Shown: one piece after another, positions 8,597 to 17,027 of the stretch
Layout: the number at the start of each line of letters is the position of its first letter
Position numbering within the stretch: position 1 is the stretch's first letter
From: Erysipelothrix sp. HDW6C
GTDB taxonomy: Bacteria; Bacillota_I; Bacilli_A; Erysipelotrichales; Erysipelotrichaceae
Length of the DNA: 64,000 nt
Assembly (NCBI RefSeq): GCF_011299615.1
Contig: NZ_CP049861.1
Coordinates: 2,170,001-2,234,000 of the forward strand
Direction of reading: 5' to 3'
Made by a program: the position numbers and the translations under genes
Notes under the pieces: model-generated
Database searches by the model: none
Told to the model about the DNA's origin: nothing
Seen by the model: only the letters and a program-made list of their open reading frames with translations

Positions 8597-9889
8597 ATGA
8601 ACCGTAATATGAATAAACTCTTTTCTATTTTGGGGGTGATATTGGGATCATCAGCCTTAATTGTCTATTTGAACGTAAAGTACAAAACAAACTATCCCAC
8701 TTATTTATACGTTGTTTTTACAATAAGTCTACTATTTGTCTATAGTAAAATTACGATTTCTTTTCTACATTCCAAGAAAGTAGATCGCATTTTAAAGGAA
8801 TTTAATGTCGAGAATGCCAATGGAAAAGTAAGCATTATTATTCCATGTTATAACGAATCCCATGAGATTGTCGTCAAGCTCTTTGAACAACTTAAGCAGC
8901 AGACACTTCGCGCATATGAGGTTATATTTATTGACGATTGTAGTACAACTTTAACTAACTATAATTATGTAAATTCGCTTCGCGATACAACTGACCATAA
9001 CATCATCATAAAAAGATTTGAGAAGAATAAAGGGAAATTAGCAGCGGTTAAATGGGGCATTGAACAATCAAGGGGAGATTATATTATGCTCATCGACGCT
9101 GACAGTTACATTGTCGAGACTGGCATCCAAGAAATGCTTTCTCCAATGTATCACCACGAGTCGATTAGCGCTACTTGTGGGCAAGTATTACCCTTGAACC
9201 GCTCAAAAAATTTTCTTACAAGAATGCAGGATACATTGTATTTTAATGCATATAACCTTGGCAGACACTACCAAAGTTATTTTAGCAAGGTACTCGTCTG
9301 CTCAGGCGCAATAAGTATGTACCGTAAGAAAATGATTGAACCTTATTTATCAGAATTAACAACAACCCTCAAGGGAAGGAAACGATTATCTGGTGATGAT
9401 ATTGTATTGACTAATATCATTCTGAAAAATGGCGGTCGAAGTGTCTATGTGGAGAGTGTAGCTTGTTATACTGCGGTTCCTGAAAACATAAAGGATTTCT
9501 TCAACCAACAACTGAGATGGGCTAAAGACGCATTTTTTAATATGTTTGAGCAATACAAAACAGCGATAAGTCATCCATTCTACTTCCTCTTGCAATTTCA
9601 AGAAGTAATGTTTTGGCTCGTATCTCTCATTTCTTTTCTCTATTTCATGGTCTCAAGAAACATTCTGATTGATAATAAAACAATGGTTCTCATTGGTATC
9701 TTTATAATTACAATCTCATTCGTAGAGAATTACTATATTATTTCAACAAAAAGAGAGACGACTTTACGTGCGATTCTATACTACAATGTATACCAGTTCA
9801 TATTGATACCTATTCGAGTGATTGCTTTGTTTACCTTCCTCAACCAAAATTGGAAGAGACACTCCGACCAAATCCATGATGTAGGATAA
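8597..9889 (+). CDS. Processive family-2 membrane glycosyltransferase
   Basis: A 430-residue membrane enzyme. Two N-terminal helices (about 8-25 and 35-55) precede the GT-A domain: KVSIIIPCYNES, FIDDCST, the DxD-like DYIMLIDADSYIVE, a GDDIVLTN acid motif and QQLRW. QxxRW marks processive enzymes of the hyaluronan/chitin/cellulose synthase type. Three or four helices follow. It probably polymerises and extrudes an extracellular polysaccharide from a UDP-sugar (inference from the family). It stands alone, with its own terminator, so the product cannot be named. Confidence 0.85.
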   Translation: MNRNMNKLFSILGVILGSSALIVYLNVKYKTNYPTYLYVVFTISLLFVYSKITISFLHSKKVDRILKEFNVENANGKVSIIIPCYNESHEIVVKLFEQLKQQTLRAYEVIFIDDCSTTLTNYNYVNSLRDTTDHNIIIKRFEKNKGKLAAVKWGIEQSRGDYIMLIDADSYIVETGIQEMLSPMYHHESISATCGQVLPLNRSKNFLTRMQDTLYFNAYNLGRHYQSYFSKVLVCSGAISMYRKKMIEPYLSELTTTLKGRKRLSGDDIVLTNIILKNGGRSVYVESVACYTAVPENIKDFFNQQLRWAKDAFFNMFEQYKTAISHPFYFLLQFQEVMFWLVSLISFLYFMVSRNILIDNKTMVLIGIFIITISFVENYYIISTKRETTLRAILYYNVYQFILIPIRVIALFTFLNQNWKRHSDQIHDVG

Positions 9890-9910
9890 TCTTATGGATA
9901 TAAAACAAAA

Positions 9911-9960
9911 ACCCACTTGCTCAATTCATCAGAATGATCAGCGAATAAGTGGGTCTTTTT
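9911..9960 (+). terminator. Intrinsic terminator after the glycosyltransferase gene
   Basis: The stem ACCCACTT (9911-9918) / AAGTGGGT (9947-9954) is followed by CTTTTT. The loop contains a smaller ATCA/TGAT pairing. The A-run on the left side makes it likely to work from the opposite side too. Confidence 0.75.
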
Positions 9961-9998
9961 ACATCCTCATTCAGAAACGAATTCTTGTTAATGTTAAA

Positions 9999-10775
9999 TC
10001 ACGACAATTTTTGAGCAGCATTCCGCAATTGCCCGGTTGTGAATTCATAGAAAACTTCGTTGCTTTTGTTCGAAATCGATGTTGGAAGTTTTGATATGAC
10101 TTGATCTAAAAATGCAATTAAGAGCGTTACACCTGTTAATGTACTGGATTGGTAATTTCGGAGTAATTCCAGAAAGTCCTTCTTTAGATCATTGGGTAAA
10201 AAATGCATTATTTTCTTTGATCCCAACTTTGCATTACTAGGGTCATAAATAAACCGAAGAATTATTGAAACACTACTAAACTGCAATTGAAAAAGGTGAT
10301 TTAACCAAATTTCATCGCCTCTACAAACAGCAGCGTGCATCTCGATCATCGTATATGAAATTTCGTTTATAAGTAAAACAACTTGATTGTCATGAATGGA
10401 TAAATCTTCAGGGTCATATCCTATTAAAATTTCATTGGGATCGTGCAGAACCTTAACGACTCCCGTTCTTGGTATATTCTCCACTGGAACTGTATAAAGA
10501 TCAAAATGAAGCCCATCTTCAAATATAGCAACAATTTGAGGTCCTACAAAGTTTTCCTCTGAGAAATACAGTATATCTTTATACTCTCGTAAATAATCTA
10601 TTCTTCTTTTTAAGAATGATTCAAAGTTCTCTTTCCCAACAGCAACATACAAATCAACGTCTGAATAATCATCATCAGCTTCTGATGCAATTGACCCTTT
10701 TAGAAATATTGCTTCAGAAATATTATCTTCGATTATTAAAGAACTTACTTTCCTTATTGCATCATATCGATCCAT
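9999..10775 (-). CDS. Nucleotidyltransferase-domain protein (aminoglycoside adenylyltransferase-like)
   Basis: About 258 residues. The nucleotidyltransferase fold is shown by LKGSIASEADDDYSDVDLYV near residue 30: GS followed by the metal-binding DxD pair. The helical C-terminal half resembles the substrate domain of ANT-type enzymes. It may transfer a nucleotide to a small molecule or act in a toxin/antitoxin-like manner; no substrate can be named. Upstream codons to 10814 read through CGGAGG, so the ATG at 10775 is chosen. It is a single-gene unit. Confidence 0.72.
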   Translation of the reverse strand: MDRYDAIRKVSSLIIEDNISEAIFLKGSIASEADDDYSDVDLYVAVGKENFESFLKRRIDYLREYKDILYFSEENFVGPQIVAIFEDGLHFDLYTVPVENIPRTGVVKVLHDPNEILIGYDPEDLSIHDNQVVLLINEISYTMIEMHAAVCRGDEIWLNHLFQLQFSSVSIILRFIYDPSNAKLGSKKIMHFLPNDLKKDFLELLRNYQSSTLTGVTLLIAFLDQVISKLPTSISNKSNEVFYEFTTGQLRNAAQKLS

Positions 10776-10929
10776 TTGAAATGTCCTCCGTATTTGTTTG
10801 AATTCATAATACAATGTTCATTTCCATTGGTCAACGAATACATTTTTCTATTCAGAATTACCGTTGTTTATTTGCTTTACTCTAAATTGGTGATATGATT
10901 ACAACCACCTTATAAAGGAGAGCGAAATT

Positions 10930-11169
10930 ATGATTTTTGTTTGGGGTACAAGGGGAAGCAAGAGAACAATAAAAACTACTGATGACCTTTTTAAATGTTA
11001 TAGCTGTGATACCGATGTTAATTTTCGTTATGTCTGTTATAAAAAATGGGTTACCGTATTTTGGATTCCAATTCTTCGAGTTAACAAAGAAATATACAAA
11101 GAATGTATGACTTGTGACCATGTATATACAATGTTGCCTGAGGATTATCAATTTCTAAAATTAAAGTAG
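10930..11169 (+). CDS. Small zinc-ribbon protein
   Basis: A 79-residue protein with two cysteine pairs, CYSC (about 23-26) and CMTC (about 59-62), around a beta-rich stretch KWVTVFWIPI. This matches the small zinc-ribbon family of stand-alone proteins with a trp-rich hairpin. A strong AAAGGAGAG ribosome site precedes it. Function is unknown. It is the last chromosomal gene before the mobile element. Confidence 0.7.
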   Translation: MIFVWGTRGSKRTIKTTDDLFKCYSCDTDVNFRYVCYKKWVTVFWIPILRVNKEIYKECMTCDHVYTMLPEDYQFLKLK

Positions 11170-11270
11170 TATTTTTATTGACTAATTTTATCTAACTAAT
11201 CGACAATTGTCATACTAAAAAATAGTCATAATTCTGTGTTTACTTTTCTACATTACTGCTATAAAAATAA

Positions 11271-11297
11271 AACCCACTCGAAAGTGGGTTCTTTATT
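11271..11297. terminator. Bidirectional intrinsic terminator
   Basis: The 8-bp stem AACCCACT-CGAA-AGTGGGTT has A-rich sequence on the left and CTTTATTT on the right, so it can stop transcripts from the zinc-ribbon gene (plus) and from the recombinase gene (minus). Confidence 0.75.
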
Positions 11298-11400
11298 TAA
11301 TATTGGCTCCAAAGAGCAGGATTACCGAACTTTTGATATTGGTTAGCCAGTTCGATTTATCTATTTATATTATATCATATTGTCCATAGTTGGTCAAACA

Positions 11401-12768
11401 TTAGAAGAAATCTAAGAACTTCACATATTTAACGGTTAATGTAATCATGTCCAGCTCGATCTTCTCTACATAATTTAGCAAGAACTCCCTCTTCTGTTCT
11501 TTCGTCATTGTTCCCCAGTACTGAAAACCATGATTCACAATGGCAATTTGATCAAGAGTTGCATTCCTATCCAAATCAAGTTTGAGTATCTGTTCACTGT
11601 GATACTCATTTGTAATGATTCCAGTTTCCCTCATTTTATCAAGCAAATCACACTTTGCATCTTTTCGCTTAAGTCGTGAAATTTGACGCATTGTCCGTTC
11701 TTTGACAGTTGAATCAATATAGGAATTGACAGTTGACTCAATATCCTTACATAATTTGTCTTCATTATATCTTTTCTTTGTGTCATTACAGAATACATAT
11801 CTGTAAATCTTATTAGGTTTCTTTGTCGGTTGAGACCTAAGACGCTTTCCAGTTTGATACGAGAAACATATGCCTTCAAAAATATAGTCATATTTCTTCG
11901 TAGTATTCCTGCTTTGTAAAATCATAGCAGCCTCTCTAAATTGTACATTGTCGATTATGGCTGGCGTATGATTGTCAATCTTGATTCGTGAGTTTAAAAA
12001 CTGTCCAATATACACCTCATTTGTTAGCACAGTACGTACTTTTGACTCATCCCAGTCTTCCTCTGGAACTCTATCTGAATTCAACTTGTGTGCTATGAAC
12101 TCCATACTCCTGCGATCGTTTGTATAGGAGTTAAAAATGCCCTGTACTATACCGGAAGTTGAATCGTCAATTTCAAGCCTGCATGGTATCTTTAGCTTTT
12201 TACTTTGGACACCATCTGACTTCAATTGCTCTTGCAACATTAGGTTAATATTTTTTACTTTCCTATACCCTAATGGTGGCTTGCCACCTCTAGGATAATT
12301 TCCCTCTAATGCTGACTGGTCAACACCTCGCTTTGTACGCTCACTTATCGCTTCCCTTTCCCATTGCGCAATTAAGATTATTACCGATACGAAGAATCTT
12401 CCTATGGCTGTCTGTGTGTCAATCTTCTCTTTAAGACTATAAAGTTGGACGTCGTATTCTTCAAACAACTCAATCAAAAATATCAAATCCTTCATACTAC
12501 GCGTTAATCTATCTAAATTATGAATTATAACTTTACTAATCTCACCTGATCTAATTGCATCAATCAGCTTTGTCATTTCAGGCCGCTTCAGATCTTTTGC
12601 AGATGCTCCTCCATCTATGTACCTTTTGGTATCTTCATTAAAATCTTCCGAGAATGCCTTTATATATTGTGTTATCCGCTCTTCTTGCTCCCTTAGGTTA
12701 AAACCGTTCTCTGCCTGGTCATCGGTACTTACTCGGCAATATATTGCTATCTTCTTCTGTAAATTCAT
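11401..12768 (-). CDS. Large serine recombinase (integrase of the element)
   Basis: A 455-residue site-specific recombinase. The resolvase domain starts IAIYCRVSTDDQAENG with catalytic Ser14, continues with HNLDRLTRSMKD (catalytic Arg residues) and QWEREAISERT, then a recombinase domain (about 165-290, GYRKV then a helical region) and a coiled C-terminal domain. It lacks a complete Cys zinc cluster. At the extreme left of the element and reading outward, it most likely integrates and excises the element by cutting a short core without needing a tRNA site. It ends inside the left flank, so attL should be within about 200 bases. Confidence 0.93.
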   Translation of the reverse strand: MNLQKKIAIYCRVSTDDQAENGFNLREQEERITQYIKAFSEDFNEDTKRYIDGGASAKDLKRPEMTKLIDAIRSGEISKVIIHNLDRLTRSMKDLIFLIELFEEYDVQLYSLKEKIDTQTAIGRFFVSVIILIAQWEREAISERTKRGVDQSALEGNYPRGGKPPLGYRKVKNINLMLQEQLKSDGVQSKKLKIPCRLEIDDSTSGIVQGIFNSYTNDRRSMEFIAHKLNSDRVPEEDWDESKVRTVLTNEVYIGQFLNSRIKIDNHTPAIIDNVQFREAAMILQSRNTTKKYDYIFEGICFSYQTGKRLRSQPTKKPNKIYRYVFCNDTKKRYNEDKLCKDIESTVNSYIDSTVKERTMRQISRLKRKDAKCDLLDKMRETGIITNEYHSEQILKLDLDRNATLDQIAIVNHGFQYWGTMTKEQKREFLLNYVEKIELDMITLTVKYVKFLDFF

Positions 12769-12876
12769 AAAAATTCCTGCTTTCTACATATAGTTGCAGG
12801 AGTACTCCACTAACTTGCTAGCACGTTAAGTATAACAAAAAACAACTTGTACCAATGAATAATTGTAATAAATACT

Positions 12877-13113
12877 TTACTCGCCCTTGTATTTCAAGTA
12901 CGTCTCGCGATCAATACTATTTGATTGCCTTGATTGTTTTACTGGCTCTGGTGCACTGACGGGTATTTCTTTAATCTCATTATTATGATTCAATTCAAAG
13001 TCCTTCAGTTCTTTTACAGAATTAAAAATACGGCCATACTTTGAAATCGTCTTTTTACCTTTGTCATCTACAGTAACATGGGCATGCATTCCATAATGGT
13101 AAAATTGGCTCAT
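12877..13113 (-). CDS. Small hypothetical protein of the element
   Basis: A 78-residue protein starting MSQFYHYGMHAHVTVDD, with a beta-rich N-terminal half and a polar C-terminus (SRQSNSIDRETYLKYKGE). The open frame extends to 13170, but the extra codons include the GAGGTGATG ribosome site, so the ATG at 13113 is preferred. It is 76 bases downstream of the DUF3560-like gene and probably in the same transcript. I recognise no family. Confidence 0.6.
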   Translation of the reverse strand: MSQFYHYGMHAHVTVDDKGKKTISKYGRIFNSVKELKDFELNHNNEIKEIPVSAPEPVKQSRQSNSIDRETYLKYKGE

Positions 13114-13189
13114 AATTACATCACCTCTTACTTCAATATTAACATACAAGTACGACGCATTGTGTCGCACATAATAAAAAAAGAAGTGA

Positions 13190-13909
13190 TTAGATCACTT
13201 CTTTCCCAATCAACATCGAGACTGTTTGTTTATCTTCAGCTGAAGATGGATAATATCGTTTCGACACGATAAACTCACCATCCTCATTGAGTTCAAGAGC
13301 AACTTTTCGCAACCCAGTAACAAAGTAGTAAATTGGCTTTTTCAACCATTGACGGACTTGACCATCATCAATGAGACGTTGTGCACTCTCACTGATATTT
13401 GATGCATCATCCTTAGATTTACTTTCAATTGCTTTCAGTGATTCAACTTTGCGCCTTAGTGCGGTGATTTGAGTTCCAAATGTCTTATATAGCGGTTCAT
13501 CCGCTTTGCGACGTTTATTGTGTGCCTTGCTGGCTTCGTTGAGTTCAATCATTTTAGCTAACTTATCTTCAAAGTAGGCTACGTTATTGACACTTGTCTT
13601 TGCCCCTACAGTTGCATAACGACTCTTACCTACAACATGAACATCTTTGATGAGTTCGTTATCTTCCTTAAACTGCTCGACTTTTTCAATCTTTTCTACA
13701 CGTTGTTCTTGCTTATCAACTTCATCAAGGAGTTTTCTTACCTTGGCATACTTGGCTTGTACCCCCTTATAGATATTAGGTCTACCAATTATGTTTGCTT
13801 GTCCGAATGGTATCAATCTTGATTCCGCTCGTGCACTCTCATAGGTTTCACTTACTTCAGTTCTTAAACGTTCTAATTTACCTATTGATAACTCTAACTT
13901 GCGACTCAT
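13190..13909 (-). CDS. DUF3560-like coiled-coil protein
   Basis: A 239-residue, highly charged, largely alpha-helical protein. Its segment SRLIPFGQANIIGRPN (about 31-46) followed by a long coiled coil resembles DUF3560 proteins, which have an (I)PFGQPI-type motif and are common in mobile elements. Biochemical function is unknown. It starts within 4 bases of the end of the zinc-ribbon gene (ATGA overlap), so the two are translationally coupled. Confidence 0.6.
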   Translation of the reverse strand: MSRKLELSIGKLERLRTEVSETYESARAESRLIPFGQANIIGRPNIYKGVQAKYAKVRKLLDEVDKQEQRVEKIEKVEQFKEDNELIKDVHVVGKSRYATVGAKTSVNNVAYFEDKLAKMIELNEASKAHNKRRKADEPLYKTFGTQITALRRKVESLKAIESKSKDDASNISESAQRLIDDGQVRQWLKKPIYYFVTGLRKVALELNEDGEFIVSKRYYPSSAEDKQTVSMLIGKEVI

Positions 13910-14082
13910 ATGATTCCCTCCATTCGCTCCTTATTCAAGCATGACGTACATACCCAACCGCTCATTGCCCTCATTGCATTGTCTACATCCCTATCTTCCA
14001 TTACTGCACCACAGACTTCACAACCTGGTTCCACAACATCATCACCAAATTCATCATTATTACAACTATCTACATGTGTCAT
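13906..14082 (-). CDS. Very small zinc-ribbon protein
   Basis: A 58-residue reading frame with two Cys pairs, CEVC (21-24) and CTSC (45-48), separated by an acidic helix. It has an AAGGAG site 5 bases before its ATG, and its TGA overlaps the ATG of the DUF3560-like gene (ATGA), which strongly supports real translation. Such mini zinc ribbons in mobile elements often bind DNA or protein partners; no function can be assigned. It is the first gene after repeat copy 1 in the minus direction. Confidence 0.7.
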   Translation of the reverse strand: MTHVDSCNNDEFGDDVVEPGCEVCGAVMEDRDVDNAMRAMSGWVCTSCLNKERMEGII

Positions 14083-14118
14083 ATTGACTCCTTAAACCTT
14101 TCGGTTGAATTTCTTGGA

Positions 14119-14147
14119 TTAACTTTTTTTTGGAGACTGGCTAAAAT
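14119..14147 (+). promoter_or_regulatory. Conserved plus-strand promoter of repeat copy 1
   Basis: TTAACT (14119-14124), a 17-base spacer, then TAAAAT (14142-14147). The identical arrangement recurs at 17028-17056 in copy 2. The predicted start (about 14154) is a few bases before the 5' arm of the long-range stem, consistent with a functional RNA unit. Confidence 0.5.
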
Positions 14148-14153
14148 GCTTTT

Positions 14154-14413
14154 CAGTTCTTCCATTTATTCAATTTTCAAAGATCGTTTGCGGACGACTT
14201 GTATCACAATTGAACAAGAGCAGGTACAAGGATTGCGAAGCAACTTGCGAAGTCCTTGTACCGAAACGTAATTGTGATATAACTAAGGACAAACGAGCGA
14301 ATTGAATAAATGGGAGTGCTATTGCATACGCAATAGCACTGGGCGCTTTTTTATGTAGAATTGTTAGACAAGACGAAGAAAAACAGTTATCGCTTTAGCG
14401 ATTAACTTTTTTT
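14154..14413 (+). ncRNA. Putative 260-nt structured RNA, copy 1
   Basis: The predicted fold is a rod. A 14-bp closing stem (14162-14175 with 14300-14313) is followed by CGTTTG/CAAACG, then TATCACAATT/AATTGTGATA (14202-14211/14270-14279), then GGTACAAGGA/TCCTTGTACC (14223-14232/14253-14262). A separate 11-bp hairpin (14315-14325/14330-14340) and a terminator hairpin with seven Ts (14386-14413) follow. Relative to copy 2, two rod pairs change between G-U and a Watson-Crick pair, which keeps pairing only if the plus strand is the RNA. One pair at the end of the CGTTTG stem is lost in copy 2. No known RNA family is recognised. Confidence 0.55.
14384..14413 (+). terminator. Terminator hairpin of repeat copy 1
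   Basis: GTTATCGCT-TT-AGCGATTAAC (one bulged T) is followed directly by TTTTTTT. An A-rich left flank makes it usable in both directions. It is identical in copy 2 (17293-17322). Confidence 0.7.
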
Positions 14414-14465
14414 GTTTGACTTGGCGTGAAGACAAGTCCTAGTAAAAAATGAATGATGTCAACAA

Positions 14466-14495
14466 AGACCAAACAGTGCTTTTCTGTCTTGGTCT
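14466..14495 (+). promoter_or_regulatory. Covarying hairpin before a ribosome site, copy 1
   Basis: The arms AGACCAAACAG / CTGTCTTGGTCT (one bulged C) around TGCTTTT are followed immediately by AGGAGG. In copy 2 the same stem is AGCCCATGACAG / CTGTCATGGGCT. Two pairs change on both sides at once (A-T to C-G, A-T to T-A), so the pairing itself is conserved. Confidence 0.6.
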
Positions 14496-14510
14496 AGGAG
14501 GAAGATTATT

Positions 14511-14621
14511 ATGGCCGTAATGAGTGAAGCGAATGCAGCCATAATAATACGCTCCGGTTGTTTACTTCATTCAAGCATCGGCTATACTAGCCGATTTAGA
14601 TTAAACGCACTGCAGCAATAA
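14511..14621 (+). CDS. Possible 36-residue peptide in repeat copy 1
   Basis: An ATG 9 bases after AGGAGG opens a 36-codon frame whose last 33 residues (starting MSEANAAIIIRSGCLL) match the frame in copy 2, with five replacements and no indel. The ATG lies in an 11-bp stem (14505-14515/14538-14548), which could hide the start. Coding is uncertain: several differences are non-synonymous and the constraint may be on structure rather than peptide. No family is recognised. Confidence 0.3.
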   Translation: MAVMSEANAAIIIRSGCLLHSSIGYTSRFRLNALQQ

Positions 14622-14644
14622 AAAAAGGATGCTGTTACGCATCC
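14620..14644 (-). terminator. Terminator after the XRE gene
   Basis: Read on the minus strand, GGATGC-GTAACA-GCATCC is followed by a run of seven Ts, placed directly after the stop codon of the XRE gene. Confidence 0.75.
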
Positions 14645-14650
14645 GATCCA

Positions 14651-14875
14651 TTAAACTGATTTATCATCTTCGAGATAAAATATTTCCTCAACTGGCACAT
14701 TAAAGTATTCTGCAATTCTAAGTGCTGTAGTAATACTTGGAAGAAATTTGCCTTTTTCAATCGCATTGATTGATTGCCGTGATACTCCTACAATATCAGC
14801 CATCTCTTGTTGAGTTAGTTTCTTTCCTTGTTTTCGGAATTGTTTGAGGTTATTTACTACTGTTGTCTCTTTCAT
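14651..14875 (-). CDS. XRE-family (Cro/CI-like) regulator
   Basis: A 74-residue DNA-binding protein. The HTH is clear: LTQQEMADIVGVSRQSINAIEKGKFLPSI (about 19-47), followed by a helix AEYFNVPVEEIFY, typical of the small plasmid and ICE regulator family. It is probably a dimer binding short palindromes; the perfect GATTAAGTTT inverted repeat 46 bases upstream (14921-14946) is a good operator candidate. It lies between the two large repeats and may control the left module. Confidence 0.88.
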   Translation of the reverse strand: MKETTVVNNLKQFRKQGKKLTQQEMADIVGVSRQSINAIEKGKFLPSITTALRIAEYFNVPVEEIFYLEDDKSV

Positions 14876-14920
14876 AACGTTTCCTTTCGTTATCCATATC
14901 TATTTACTAATGATAAGACT

Positions 14921-15059
14921 GATTAAGTTTTGTGTCAAACTTAATCAAATCAATGAATGATTTAGATCATTTTGTTTTTTGGTGGGGCTTGGGGTAATGA
15001 ATTGATTGCGATCAATTCATTAGGGCAAGTGAACAGGATGGCAAGCGCCACCCTGTTCA
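14921..15059. promoter_or_regulatory. Cluster of four hairpins upstream of the XRE gene
   Basis: In 140 bases there are four inverted repeats: GATTAAGTTT (10 bp arms, 14921-14946), AATGAT (14956-14971), TAATGAATTGAT (12 bp arms, 14995-15022) and TGAACAGGATGGC (13 bp with one mismatch, 15030-15059). The first is a likely XRE operator. The last overlaps the end of the next gene and may be its terminator, without a T-run. Confidence 0.5.
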
Positions 15060-15272
15060 ATACTCCTTAACACTGTTGACTGTTCGCACATGTCCTATTT
15101 CACGTTCTGCTAAATCGTTCTTATTCAGATTATACCGACCTTGCTCGTGTTTAGGCTCTATGATTGAGTGGGCGGTATCAACCGCCTCACTTTCGTCATA
15201 GGCTTCAACTGTAACAGTAACCTCACGTGTTAGATACTCTTCCACAAAGAACGTTACATTAAACTGCTTCAT
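15057..15272 (-). CDS. DpnD/PcfM-like small protein
   Basis: A 71-residue acidic protein starting MKQFNVTFFVEEYLTREVTVTVEAYDESEA, a short beta-alpha module resembling DpnD/PcfM-type proteins found in conjugative elements. It overlaps the end of the ParB-like gene by 14 bases, indicating coupled translation. Function is unknown; family assignment rests on the beta-strand/EAYDESEA pattern only. Confidence 0.5.
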   Translation of the reverse strand: MKQFNVTFFVEEYLTREVTVTVEAYDESEAVDTAHSIIEPKHEQGRYNLNKNDLAEREIGHVRTVNSVKEY

Positions 15273-16671
15273 CAGTTGTTACCACCTCTACAACATCTGC
15301 AGTCTTTTTCTTTGATTTGACTGGCTTCTTTGGCTCAACATAGTAGAGTTCATGAGTTCCCTCAATGAGTTTTGTTTCAGTATCACTCATTTTGTACCCT
15401 AACGCTTTAAGGAAGTCATAAACGTTGATTATACTGTTTACATTGTACTTATCAAACTCGCCTTGATGTCCGTAACAGTTCAAATCTTCCCAGTCAATCG
15501 ACAGATAGATTGCTGAAGCAATGATATTGAACTTACGCACATTCGATACTTCACGAGTACCACGTTCATTGAGTTCTTGTTGCCAAGGGTTCAATTTGTG
15601 AGTTTGGGTTGTTTCATATCCAAGCAACTCATTCATGGCGCTTGTCTTTGGTTCAAAACTACGGTGTGATGTAATCATGTTCTCTGCTATGAATGATGTA
15701 AGGTACTTTACCATGCCGTCTGTCATTTTTCCTTTCACAAGTTTCTTCATGAAATCATATCGCAATTGATATGCTGAAGCAAAGATGGGTTTGAGTTCCT
15801 TGCGTGTTCTACGTGCCACTCGACGTGCTTCGCGTTCCGCTTCTTCCTTTTCGGATTGACTTGCGCTTGGCGCTTCGGTTTTATTCACACTATAGAGCGT
15901 TGGACCATGTTCACTGGTTGTGTAAACATACTCTGTGCTTTCATCAAGTTTACTCAATGCTTCAAGTGTCTTGGCTAAGGTTTCATCATCACGTGCGTTA
16001 AGACCGTCTTCATAACTATGCTTGTTCCAGTTCCGCTCCTCAATCATGTAGAATCCCAATTCATTTAATCGCTCCAGGATAATTTGGTATCGCTTCATGC
16101 GCTCTTGTTTTTGGTACGCTTGCTCAACCTCGATTTTGAAATCATTGGTTCCTGCATACTCTAAGAGTTCATTACGTTTTTCAATATCGTCAATTCGTTC
16201 AAGGTTGATGTAATCATCAATCGTAAGTGCTTCAGCACTTTGGACTTTTTCCGTATTCAGTTTGAGCATTTGCTTACGATTGCGAATGGTTGATTTACTG
16301 AAACCAGTCTTCTTGATAATGTCTGTATCTGTCATTCCAAGGTCGAGACATTGTTGAATACCTTGTGCTTCTTCATACGGTGTCAAATCTGCACGTTGCA
16401 TGTTTTCAACGAGCATGGTTGATACTTGGGTCATTTCGTCCATTTCCGCAATCGCACATGGTACTTCCGTTAAACCGGCAACCTTACACGCTTCAAGTCT
16501 ACGGTGTCCAATGATGACGGTGTACTTACCGTCATCACTTGGCACTACTGTTAGGTTCTGCAGTATTCCTTGCTCCTTAATGCTGTCTGCCAGTTCAGTA
16601 ACATCACCCACGTTTAAGCGTGGGTTCTTTGGGTGTCCTTGTAAGTGTTCAATTTTAATGTTGGTAATCAT
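15259..16671 (-). CDS. ParB/RepB/Spo0J-family DNA-binding protein
   Basis: A 470-residue protein. The ParB N-terminal domain occupies about 5-95 (HPKNPR, ADSIKEQGILQNLTV, IIGHRRLEACKVAG), followed by a central HTH (about 110-140; LTPYEEAQGI, FSKSTIRNRKQML). A long helical C-terminal part, with no matching domain I know, completes it. Proteins of this type bind DNA as CTP-dependent clamps or act in the leading region of conjugative elements. It is not next to a ParA, unlike the second ParB (38540-39178), so a non-partition role is plausible. Confidence 0.82.
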   Translation of the reverse strand: MITNIKIEHLQGHPKNPRLNVGDVTELADSIKEQGILQNLTVVPSDDGKYTVIIGHRRLEACKVAGLTEVPCAIAEMDEMTQVSTMLVENMQRADLTPYEEAQGIQQCLDLGMTDTDIIKKTGFSKSTIRNRKQMLKLNTEKVQSAEALTIDDYINLERIDDIEKRNELLEYAGTNDFKIEVEQAYQKQERMKRYQIILERLNELGFYMIEERNWNKHSYEDGLNARDDETLAKTLEALSKLDESTEYVYTTSEHGPTLYSVNKTEAPSASQSEKEEAEREARRVARRTRKELKPIFASAYQLRYDFMKKLVKGKMTDGMVKYLTSFIAENMITSHRSFEPKTSAMNELLGYETTQTHKLNPWQQELNERGTREVSNVRKFNIIASAIYLSIDWEDLNCYGHQGEFDKYNVNSIINVYDFLKALGYKMSDTETKLIEGTHELYYVEPKKPVKSKKKTADVVEVVTTDEAV

Positions 16672-16942
16672 AATGTGTACCTCTTTCTATTTTGGTATTT
16701 AATTCATCACTCGATATGTCGAGTTCGTCCAGTTGGACAAGTAAATCTGTTTTGATAGAAACTACCATTTCACTGATTTTAATCATTTTCGCAAATAAAC
16801 CAAAGAGACCTTTTTCATCTTGTTGTATCTTGCATAGTTGTTGTGCAGTGAAATTGCATGTGATTGTTATTGACTCGGTATTGCTATGGTATTCGGCAGT
16901 GTAGCACTCGGTCTTAATTAAGGTCTCAATCACCTTTAACAC
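16655..16942 (-). CDS. Hypothetical protein
   Basis: A 95-residue protein with a beta-rich first half (TECYTAEYHSNTESITITCN) and a helical second half. It overlaps the ParB-like gene by 17 bases, so the two are probably translated together. It is the first gene after repeat copy 2 in the minus direction. No family is recognised. Confidence 0.55.
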   Translation of the reverse strand: MLKVIETLIKTECYTAEYHSNTESITITCNFTAQQLCKIQQDEKGLFGLFAKMIKISEMVVSIKTDLLVQLDELDISSDELNTKIERGTHYDYQH

Positions 16943-17027
16943 CGAGATAACACGTGTATGCGACTGCTGTCATTACTAAGTAGAAAATCATGTGAATCAC
17001 TCCTAACTTTTTGTTGAATTTCTTGGA

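Larger units (their letters stand above)
14104..14628. repeat. 525-nt structured direct repeat, copy 1
   Basis: Near-identical to 17013-17537, with the same total length, starting GTTGAATTTCTTGGATTAAC and ending at the shared CAGCA(A/T)TAAAAAAAGG. It contains no long reading frame but a promoter, a 260-nt folded RNA unit with a terminator (14154-14413), and a second unit with a hairpin, AGGAGG and a small ORF (14460-14621). On the minus strand it lies immediately downstream of the XRE gene and upstream of the next gene block. Confidence 0.9.

Noticed and set aside
11303..11354. TGGCTCCA...GAGCAGGATT... looks like a tRNA 3' end near the left boundary
   Set aside because: The T-arm has an insertion and no cloverleaf forms; it does not match the tRNA-Gln at the right end, so it is not evidence of a duplicated att site.
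14171..14185. A boxA-like GATCTTTGAAAATTG on the minus strand of the repeats
   Set aside because: It resembles antitermination boxA, but it lies in the 5' arm of the plus-strand rod and there is no other antitermination signal; the plus-strand promoter and G-U evidence are stronger. Kept only as a note.
14459..14542. A 27-residue hydrophobic minus-strand peptide in repeat copy 1 that resembles small type I toxins
   Set aside because: The same frame in copy 2 stops after ten codons, the ribosome site is weak, and the plus strand offers a better AGGAGG-linked frame.
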